This document shows, one piece after another, positions 56,283 through 64,000 of a DNA stretch of 64,000 nucleotides; the first letter of the stretch is position 1, and every line of letters starts with the position of its first letter. The notes beneath the pieces were generated by a model. That model was given only the letters and a program-made list of their open reading frames with translations, ran no database searches and was not told the origin of the DNA. The DNA is from Thalassia testudinum (Eukaryota > Streptophyta > Magnoliopsida > Alismatales > Hydrocharitaceae), in the NCBI GenBank assembly GCA_037157565.1, contig JAZHRO010000026.1, forward strand, positions 32,664,501 to 32,728,500, given 5' to 3'. Made by a program: the position numbers and the translations under genes.

Positions 56283-57389
56283 CTATTCTTCTTGATCTTG
56301 GCGGTGGCGGCGACGAGCGGGTCTGTGTCCCATCTGCAAATTTTGAATGTCTGATCTAAGTTCGTCGATGTCGTGGCGCATGCTTCCCATGTAGGTGTAC
56401 ATCTCACCAGTTCGACGCAACAAGAGGGAGATGCCGGAGGAGAGGGAATATGTGGCTGGATCCCATGCTTCATCAAAGCTCGAGCGAGGAGCTTCTATTT
56501 GAAGGGGCTGTGGTTCATGGAAGTCTGGAAAGGGTGGAAGGGGCTCTTCTTCAATGGGCTCGTCGGCGGGCTCAAGATGCGCCCTAAGCATATGCATCTT
56601 GGCGGCTGTGGCCCGATTGTAAGGCTCAATCTTTTTGTCAACAGCCTGGTTGGTTATGGAAATCCGATGGGTTGAAAAGATTTTGGATAGAATAGAGCCA
56701 AACGGAAGTGATGCCCCATGGTCTTCATTCATGACGCGAACAATGAGGCGGCAATAATTGAAAGGAATATGACGAACGGCCGCAAAAAGGAGCACCTTGT
56801 GTTGGCGCGAGATGTAATCAAAACCTCCTAATTTGTTTAGGAGGTCCCACCCAAAAATGCGAGAGAGTAGATGTGGAAGGGGTTTGAGATTTTTGCGTGG
56901 TAAGGTGCCAAGATTTTCAACATACTTTTCAGGGAGGACTAACTCTTGATTGATGACTTCTGGGTCGTATTGCCTCATAATGTCATTAAATTCATTTCCC
57001 TCATTGGGGATGGTTAGAAGGTCGGAAATAGTTTTGGACGTGATGTGGATTTCGCGACCAAATAAGCGGGTATGGAGTTCAAGTTCATCGTTGCTGTAGT
57101 CCTCAATGATGTTGGCATAAAAGAGACGGCAAAGATCAGGGAACACACCAAGAGTTCCAATGCCAGAGTGGAACTGACGGTCAAAATATTGGAAGAGATG
57201 GAGAGTTTGGAAGTGTTCCCGAAGATTTAAATGAGTAAAATCATTCCAAACAATAAAATGAGGGCATTTAACTTTGGCATTCGCAAAGCGACGAAATTGC
57301 TACCTAGCGATGTCGCCCCGCAGCTGATCTACCAAATAGGTGGAAGAGGAGGTGGAAGAGCCCTCAGCTTGCTTCCTATGGGGAGGCAT
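56283..57389 (-). pseudogene. SIRE env-position ORF (plant transposon protein domain)
   Basis: Frame of 369 codons from the ATG at 57387-57389 to the stop at 56283, with a single in-frame TAG (57300-57302) near codon 30. After it, 330 codons are open: FRRFANAKVKCPHF, then LFGREIHITSKTISDLLTIP, FGWDLLNKLGGFD and VMNEDHGASLPFGSILSKIF. This resembles the putative plant transposon domain found in ORFs after pol of SIRE elements. I see no signal peptide or clear transmembrane segment, so envelope function is not supported. The C-terminus (HDIDELRSDIQNLQ) looks coiled-coil and ends Arg-rich. It is the best preserved ORF of the element apart from gag. Confidence 0.78.
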
Positions 57390-58788
57390 ATTTGGTGGAA
57401 TGGGTGGTTAGGTTTTGGAAGAAATGGTGGTGTTTTGAGGACAGAATACCTGCAAAAACATCCATACAAAGACATTCAACCAACCAAACAACATTCCACC
57501 AAACAAGAACTTCAACAACACAGATTTAAACAATGCAATCATCATTGATAAGAAAATTTGTGGCAGTATGCCTTGAGGCAATACAACCTGCCATGTAGTT
57601 GTGGCAATATACCTTTGGATTCAAGCCACTAAAATGTCGACTTGAATCTCGTGAGGTAATACCCTTGTCATGGAAGATGCAGATAGGGCTAACAAGGTTG
57701 GCTTGACCGAGGGTTAGGGTTCTAAGGCAGATAATGTCATGAAATGCGCAAGTAGGCCGAGTGAATCAAGAAGGAGAATAAGATGCTACAAGGGCTAACA
57801 AGGTCGTGGGTAAAAGAGCATGGAGATGCGCTAAGAGTTGAGAGGGTATACCCACGGGAGGAGTGAGGCCTCCAAATGCGCGGTCGAGAGGCAGGGAGGA
57901 CGCGTGCAAAGGAGCAGCAGCTCCGTCAGTCGTCGAGGAGGCGCGATGGTCGTCCAGCGGCGAGTAGAACTTCGCCAACTGCAGTTGTGGGCCGTCGGGT
58001 GTGAGGGAGAGTGGTAGGGATTTGGGAGAGGAGAGTGGGACCTTGCGAAGGGGATCTTATATCCCAAGGTCACGGAGCAAGTCTCCCCTTAAAGTTGAGG
58101 AGATTTGCATTTCAAACCATCCAAAGAACAGTCGCGATTCGCAGATTTTTCCCCAATCAGACGTCTGGAGATGATGTCAGACGCATGGATTTGACTTTAG
58201 GGATTTTAGCCCTTTTGATGGTGACGTCTGTTTTATCCATCAGATGATAAATCCGACGACTAATTGAACATTAGACGTCTGATTTCTGCAGGCATCCCTC
58301 CCTAGAAAATGATTTATTCTCCAGGTTGTCGTCTGATTTCTGTCTCAGACGACACAGAAGACGTCTAAATATAAACTTAGACATCCGGTTTCTGCAAACA
58401 GACCTTCCTGGATTTTAGCCTAAAGTTACAGGGTCATCCGATTTTCCTATCAGACGACCTATGCGACGTCTAACCACAGGATCGGACGTTCGACTGATAG
58501 TAAATGTTCTGACTCATGGATAGACGTCTGTAACACATCTGGACGACGCCCCAGACGTCTGAGATAGCTCTTTTCTCAGCACTTTCATTAGATAAAATCG
58601 TCGTCTGTTCCATATTTTTAGACGACGAATTTTTATGTATAAGACGTCTGATAGTTTAATCAGACGTCTAATATTGCACGGAATGTGCATTTTGATGTTT
58701 GAACTAAGAATGAAGGCTTTTAACTTAGTAACAGCAAGGCTCCATCTATGCTCATGACAAAGGAAGTTCCATTAAATCACTAAATTCC
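57390..58788 (-). other. SIRE region between pol and the env-position ORF
   Basis: 1.4 kb with no conserved protein. The pol-proximal part (58135-58680) is an array of GACGTC palindromes like that of the LTR. The part next to the ORF is Ser/Pro-coding-biased (57770-58070). It may supply a promoter or splice acceptor for the env-position ORF; that is inference. Confidence 0.55.
58135..58680. repeat. Internal array of GACGTC palindromes (SIRE)
   Basis: At least ten GACGTC-type motifs (CAGACGTCTGG, TTAGACGTCTGA, AAGACGTCTAA, CAGACGACxx variants) in 550 bp inside the element, not in an LTR. Confidence 0.82.
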
Positions 58789-59328
58789 TCAAATATCACT
58801 TAGCTTACATATGCCTAGTTTCCTACGTATATAATTAAAGTGATCATAATTCAAAGGTTTAGTGAAAATATCAACCAATTGCAGTTCAGTACAAATAAAT
58901 TCAACCTCGATTTCTCCCTTAAGTACATTATCTCTCAAAAAGTGATGTCGAACATCAATATGTTTTGTGTGAGAGTGATGTACGGGATTTTTCGAGAGGT
59001 TGATAGCACTAGTATTGTCACATAATATTTTTATCTTATTAAATATCAAGTTAAAATCCTTCAAAGTATTTTTCATCCAAATCACTTGGGAACATGCTAG
59101 TGCGACGGCTATGTATTCAGCTTCCGTAGTTGATAGGGCTACACTAGATTGTTTCTTTGAAAACCAAGAGACTAGTGATTCGCCCAAGAATTGGCACGTC
59201 CCACTAGTACTCTTTCTATCGGTGCAGCTACCTGCGTAGTCCGCATCACTATATGTAACTAAGTTGAATTGTAGATGCCTAGGGTAGAATAAGCCATAAT
59301 CAGATGTGTCAACTAGATATCTAAATAT
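58789..59328 (-). pseudogene. SIRE RNase H
   Basis: Copia RNase H: after the RT the frame yields YSDADYAGSCTDRKSTSGTC (about 59210-59260). The open piece 58789-59187 follows with SWFSKKQSSVALSTTEAEYI, ILCDNTSAINLSKNP, HTKHIDVRHHFLRD and the closing VDIFTKPLNYDHF. All acidic catalytic positions I can check are kept. One or more frame changes occur near 59190-59330. Confidence 0.87.
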
Positions 59329-60279
59329 TCATTTTACAACATTTAGGTGTGATTGTTTAGAGTTTGATTGAAACCTAGCGCATAAGCAGGTACTTAACAA
59401 AATAGCAGGTCTACTGGAAGTTAAATACAGTAAAGATCCAATCATGCTACGATAGAGCTTTTGATCTATGGGCGTACCTGATTCATCCAAGTCTAGGGAA
59501 GTTGTGACACTCGTAGGAGTGTTCTTCCCTTTACTTTGGGTCATTTCAAATTTCTTCAGCATCTCCTTTGTGTATTTTGATTGACACACAAAGGTTCCAA
59601 TTTCGAGTTGAGTGATTTGCAAGCCCAAGAAAAACTTGAGTTCACCCATCAAACTCATTTCGAATTCTTCCTGCATAATTTCTGAAAACTTTCTACACAT
59701 AGATTCATTAGAAGCACCAAATATAATATCATCTACATATATTTGAACTAATAAAATGTCTTTTCCTTTTCTTTTAATGAATAATGTGGAGTCAGCTTCC
59801 CCTATAGAGAATTTTGCATTTAACAAGTAGTCTTTGAGCCTTTCATACCAAGCTCTAGGAGCTTGCTTTAGACCATATAATGCCTTGTTTAATTTGTAGA
59901 CAAAATGAGGCTTATCATGAGACTCAAAACCAGGAGGTTGTTTTACAAGAACTTCTTCCTTAATGAATCCGTTAAGAAACGCGTTCTTAACGTCCATTTA
60001 AAAGAGTTTAAAGCCAAGAAAGGCGGCATAAACAAGAAGCATGCGAATTGATTCGAGTCGAGCTACAGGAGCGTAGGTCTCATCAAAATCAATTCCTTCT
60101 TCTTGGTTGTACCCTTGTGCTACCAGCCAAGCCTTGTTCCGAATGACCGTACCGGATTCATTCAACTTATTCCGGAATACCCATTTGGTACCTATTACCG
60201 TTTGCCCTTCAGGCTTAGGTACTAGATCCCAGACTTCATTCCTTTGGAATTGGTTGAGTTCCTCCTGCATGGCCATCAT
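59329..60279 (-). pseudogene. SIRE reverse transcriptase
   Basis: Begins [20 protein letters not shown] (60220-60279) and proceeds through [14 protein letters not shown] and [21 protein letters not shown] single stop at 59998-60000 follows, then [31 protein letters not shown], the active site [22 protein letters not shown] and [16 protein letters not shown]. The YVDD motif is intact. Only one stop separates the two halves, so decay is mild compared with Copia B. Confidence 0.9.
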
Positions 60280-61782
60280 CTAAGGTTCTTCGGAGCACGC
60301 TTCCTCGACACTCTTGGGTTCAACTTGAGATACAAAGGCAGAGAGACCAAAGGAGCAACTAAAACGAGATCGGGTTTTAATGCCATCAGAAACACTTCCA
60401 ATGACTTGACTTTCGGGATGATCCCTTTGATATATCCAATCTTTTGGAAGATTATGGATATTGAAGTTTGGAATGTTAGACACATCAATAGTAGAATCAT
60501 CTTCATCATCCACATTGACTCGATCAATGGAGGAGGAGTGAGGAGATTCATCGAAGGAAACATGGAGGGTTTCCTCCACTATTAATGTAGTCTTGTTAAA
60601 AACTCGATATGCCTTACTACGTGAGGAATAACTAATAAAGATAGCTTCTTCACCTTTGGCATCAAATTTATCTAAATTAGAGCGGGTATTCAAGACAAAA
60701 CATCGGCATCCAAAAACTTTAAAATAACTAATTTTGGATATTTTCCCATAGTATAGTTCAAAACAAGTTTTTCGCAACCCGGATAGAATTAAGGTGCGAT
60801 TTAACACATAACAAGTCGTGTTAACCACCTCAGCTCAAAAGTACTTCGGTAACCCCGAGTCTATGAGCAATGTTCGAGCACACTCTTGAAGAGTACGGTT
60901 CTTTCTCTCAACCACCCCATTTTGTTGAGGTGTTCAAGGAAAAGAAAACTCACGAGCAATACAATGCTCTTAACAAAAATCATCAAACAAGGAATTTTCA
61001 AACTCGCCTCCATGATCACTACAGATATGAGTGATTTGGTAGCCTTTTTCAGTTTGAACTTTCCTATAAAAAATAGAAAAGACAGAAAACACTCCTTCTT
61101 TGGATCTTAAGAAGGAGACCCATGAAAACCTCGAAAAATCATCTACAATTACAAGGCCATATTTGCATCCACTGAGGCTCTCATATTTTGTAGGTCCAAA
61201 CAAATCTAGGTGAAGTAGTTCTAAAGGTCTTGATGTGGATATAAATTCTTTACTTTTAAAACTAGATTTTATAATCTTACCTAATTTACATGAATCACAG
61301 ATAGGCTCATTTAAAAATTTTCCTTTAGGAAGACCTCGGACTAGTTCATGTTTAGCTAATTTTTGTACCAGCTTCATATGAACATGTCCTAGTTTTCTAT
61401 GCCATATACTTAACTCATCATTTGCTATAAGACATTCATAAGTGCCATTTTTATCAAATTCTACAACATAAATGTCTTTAAATCTAGTTCCCTTAAGAAG
61501 GGTTTCATTAGTTAATGCATGCATAATTTCAAACATTTTGGAAGTAAACACTACTTTAAAGCCCTTATCACATATTTGACTTACACTTAAAAGATTATGT
61601 TTTAATCCTTTAACTAGAGAAACATTTAAGATGGGAGAGAGGGGGTTACCTATTTTACCAAGACCAATAATATGGCCCTTGTGGTTGTTGCCAAATGTAA
61701 CTGTTCCTCCATCCATAGGTTGGAGGTCCAAAAATAGGCGCTTGTCTCCCGTCATATGTTTGGAGCATCCGGAGTCCATCAC
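60280..61782 (-). pseudogene. SIRE protease and integrase
   Basis: The protease active site MMDSGCSKHMTGD (61740-61782) keeps D-S-G. GAG-pre-integrase follows with LSIWHRKLGHVHM and PICDSCKLGK (HHCC). The integrase core has LLHLDLFGPTKYESL (first Asp), ICSDHGGEFENSLF (second Asp; His replaces Asn or Asp) and, after a stop near 60970, TPQQNGVVERKNRTL-like sequence carrying the Glu. The C-terminal part at 60280-60828 contains FELYYGKISKISYFKVFGC. Stops near 60830 and 60970 break the frame. Confidence 0.88.
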
Positions 61783-63064
61783 CCATCGGCCTCCTTGGTG
61801 GCGGTGATCTCCTTGTCTTCTTCCTTGTAGACCTTCTTCCTCCTACAAAAGATCTTCGATGGTGACTTGGTGTTTCTATAGGTCTTTCTAATTTGAGTCG
61901 TCCATCTTTCATTTTGTATATCCAATTTTTGACATTATGATGTCCTTTCATCCCTACAAAACAAAGTGACAGTTGTCTTTTCGGTATCCATTGTAATGTG
62001 GATCCGTATTTGTTAGTGGTCTCCTTTAGAGGAGGGTCCTTTTTCGGCTCACTTTGACTAGGTTCATAAAAGCCTAATCCAAATTTATTTGAGGAAGGTT
62101 TTTGATGGGCAATGAGTTTGTCCAAGTTATCTTTCCCCTTTGTAAATTTGGCTAGGTCCTCAAGAAGTTGATTTGACTTTTCTTTGAGGTGATTTATCTT
62201 TATTTTTATTATATCTAGTTTATCTTCTAATGCCCTAATCTCTACTCTAAGTAAGCTATTTTCATCCTTTTTAAAGGAGTTTGATTTTTCAAGTACATGG
62301 ATTTTGTCGAGTAATTCTTCTCTATCTAGAAATTTTTGTTCACTCATTGCCGTATACAAATCATTTGTTAATGACTCTTTCTCAATCATTAGATTTCTTA
62401 TTTGCATATTTAAAGCAGTGATTTCTTTTGTAAGAATTAGATTCTTTTCTTCAAGATCATTGATTAATCTCTTATTTTCTAAGTTTTCTTCTTTTAAAGC
62501 CTTGCTTTGGGTTTTTGTTTTCTTAAGATCTACATATAGTGAATCAAAGGCATCTTGTAATTCATCTAAAGAGTAGGAGTTTACCTCAGGTTCCTCAAAT
62601 TTAAACTCAGAACCATCATTTGTTGCCATTAATCCCAAGCATGTCGTTTCTTCATTTGTTTCCTCCTCCACTTCTTCTTCGAAGGTGGAGTCATCCCACG
62701 TTGCTTGAAACGCCTTCTTCTTGAATCCTTTCAGCTTGGAGATCTTCTTGTAGTCGGAAGGCTTCTTGGGTTTCTTCTCATCATCCCTTTTGATTAAGGG
62801 ACAATCTTTCCTTATGTGACCTCTCTTTTTGCAATTATAGCAAATTAGAGGTTCTTCCTCTCTTTTCCTTCCCTTGATCTCTCTTCTATTTCTGAGAAAC
62901 TTTTTAAACTTTTTAGCTAATAAAATAAATTCTTCGTCATCGGTACTTACCTCATCATCCGAATTAGTTTTGAAGGCTAAGGTCTCCTTCTTTGGCTCCG
63001 ATAAGATTGATTTCTTCTTTTGCTCCATTTTTGATTCGTAAGCCATGAGATTCCCAAGTAGATT
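61783..63064 (-). pseudogene. SIRE gag, C-terminal half: zinc knuckle and long coiled coil
   Basis: Starts after a stop at about 63067 and is open for more than 400 codons. Order: Lys/Glu-rich linker, CCHC knuckle CYNCKKRGHIRKDC (62810-62860), an acidic stretch (EEEVEEETNEETT), then about 150 residues of heptad-like coiled coil (62150-62560; LKEENLENKRLINDLEEKN), and a basic tail. The frame passes over the protease start in a different phase, so a frameshift lies at about 61790-61850. The long coiled coil between knuckle and protease is typical of SIRE gag. Confidence 0.85.
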
Positions 63065-63622
63065 TTACATGTCTAGATCCTCTACTTGGTTGGCTTCTTC
63101 TATTGCCATTACCTTTTGCTCCCACTCAGGTCCAAGGGAGCGAAGGAGCTTCCCTTGAAACTCCCCCTTTATAAATGTCTTTCCTAAAGACTTGAGGTTA
63201 TTCACGATTAACGTGAATCGGGTGTACATGTCCCCAAGTCTTTCATTCTCCTTCATAGAGAAAGCTTCGAATTCTTGCGATAACAAGTTTATCTTTGAGG
63301 ATTTAACTTTAGACGTACCTTCGTGAGTTACCTCCAAGGTTCTCCAGATCTCGTGGGCGATTTTGCATTGGCTGATGCGGTTGAATTCCTTCGAGCTGAG
63401 TGCGCAGTAGAATGAGTTCATTGCCTTGGCATTCAGTCCAAGGTGATGAATTTGCTCCACTGTGTATCCTGTTTCTGGTTTCTCGAGAATGATGTATGCG
63501 GATTCGCATTTCTCCCAAATGGAGAAATCATTGGCTTGAAGCCACATCTTCATTCTCAGCTTCCAGTAAGTGTAGTTTGTTCCTTCGAAGAGTGGTGGTC
63601 GAGTGGTGGATTGCCCCTCCAA
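63065..63622 (-). pseudogene. SIRE gag, N-terminal half
   Basis: Opens MEGQSTTRPPLFEGTNYTYW, with the gag signature FxGTNYxYWKLRM, and runs through FYCALSSKEFNRISQCKIAH, EIWRTLEVTHEGTSKVK and SFSMKENE-like UBN2 blocks to a stop at about 63065. The ORF is then continued in the downstream segment. A start is chosen at the ATG at 63620-63622 because FxGTNY must lie near the N-terminus. Confidence 0.88.
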
Positions 63623-63693
63623 TCAGCCTGTGGAAATGACCTTCCCCTCCATGTATCTTTCCACGAATGTTACTCCTGTAGGCGGAAAACCTA

Positions 63694-63704
63694 CTCTGAT
63701 ACCA
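63694..63704 (-). other. SIRE primer binding site (initiator tRNA-Met)
   Basis: TGGTATCAGAG on the element strand, two bases from the LTR end; exact match to the standard copia primer site. Confidence 0.92.
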
Positions 63705-63706
63705 AA

Positions 63707-64000
63707 TGAAATTGCACTAGAGGGGGGTGAATAGTGAAATTATATAATATTATAATACAAAAAAAATTCAATCACAAAAGGTGGCACCAGATTTTTAGGT
63801 GGAAACCCAAGATGGGTGAAAACCACCACCTAAGCCAATCTCTTGACTTAGGATTTTTTATCACAAGGTGATCAATCCACTAACCACACTACTTAAACGA
63901 TGGTAGTGTACCTCAATTACAAATCCCACCTCCGATCCCTAAATGGAGGTTTCTCCCTTCAAAATGAAGAGACGGGGATCCGACAGGCCGAATACCCAAA
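63707..64000 (-). repeat. SIRE 5' LTR (first 294 bp as seen from the left; truncated by the window)
   Basis: Aligns with 54264-54556 with about 13 substitutions. It begins TGAAATTGCAC on the plus strand. Confidence 0.92.

Larger units (their letters stand above)
54264..64000 (-). mobile_element. SIRE-type Ty1/copia retrotransposon (runs off the right edge)
   Basis: Minus-strand element with a 3' LTR (54264-55876), polypurine tracts, env-position ORF, pol in copia order (protease, integrase, RT, RNase H), gag with a zinc knuckle, initiator-tRNA-Met primer site and the first 294 bp of the 5' LTR (63707-64000). Over those 294 bp I counted about 13 differences from the 3' LTR (roughly 4-5%). An extra ORF after pol and multiple PPTs are features of the SIRE/Maximus lineage. 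It is inserted in LTR C. Confidence 0.92.

Overview
This is plant (angiosperm) nuclear DNA made almost entirely of nested transposable elements, with one fragment of an ordinary host gene. The evidence is plant-specific element lineages (Athila-type Ty3/gypsy, SIRE-type and short-LTR Ty1/copia, an Ac-like hAT, a plant LINE) with tRNA-Asp and initiator-tRNA-Met primer sites, plus an intron-containing gene. I cannot name the species. There is no prokaryotic gene organisation, rRNA, tRNA gene or CRISPR array. Nearly every element ORF carries stops or frameshifts.

Left block (1-24489), all coding on the minus strand. A LINE (ORF1 with two zinc knuckles, start of ORF2) abuts the gag of a short-LTR copia element, called Copia C. 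Copia C gag is split: its N-terminus lies at 23612-23770 and its remainder at 2100-2755. The interrupter is a second short-LTR copia element, Copia B (flanks gatgta). Copia B is itself interrupted twice: by a complete 14-kb Athila-type element (2852-16835, TSD tctac) near the end of pol, and by a 2.7-kb solo LTR (19373-22089, TSD acaat) in the integrase region.

Middle block (24490-32145). This is lower in recognisable coding elements: a 5'-truncated LINE tail with poly-A, a duplicated AT-rich segment, a hAT-type non-autonomous element with a perfect 8-bp TSD (28084-29035), and another inverted-repeat element rich in GATAT (29709-30089). Around them lie three exons, minus strand, of a Grc3/NOL9-type polynucleotide 5'-hydroxyl-kinase gene: 30435-30643, 29374-29471 and 29226-29259. 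This is the only host gene I can support. Its introns hold transposons, and I could not find its 3' exons.

Right block (32146-64000). A lone Athila-type 5' LTR with primer site (32146-34707) is followed by diverged SIRE-like LTR pieces (35540-36970). Into these sits an Ac-like hAT (from 36971). The hAT contains a second solo LTR of the same family as the first (37232-39931, TSD attta) and a broken transposase (41217-43279). It is apparently interrupted by another Athila-type element (5' LTR 43485-48420, gag 49708-51525). That gag is interrupted by an inverted, diverged LTR of the solo-LTR family (51526-54263), and that LTR by a SIRE-type copia element (54264 to beyond the window end) with an extra env-position ORF. 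The nesting is thus about five insertions deep.

The most striking unexplained structure is a palindromic motif, CAGACGTCTG (core GACGTC). It is arrayed many times in the 2.7-kb solo LTRs, in the SIRE LTR, and again inside the SIRE element between pol and the env-position ORF. Unrelated element families therefore share the same palindrome, which looks like a common LTR regulatory module.
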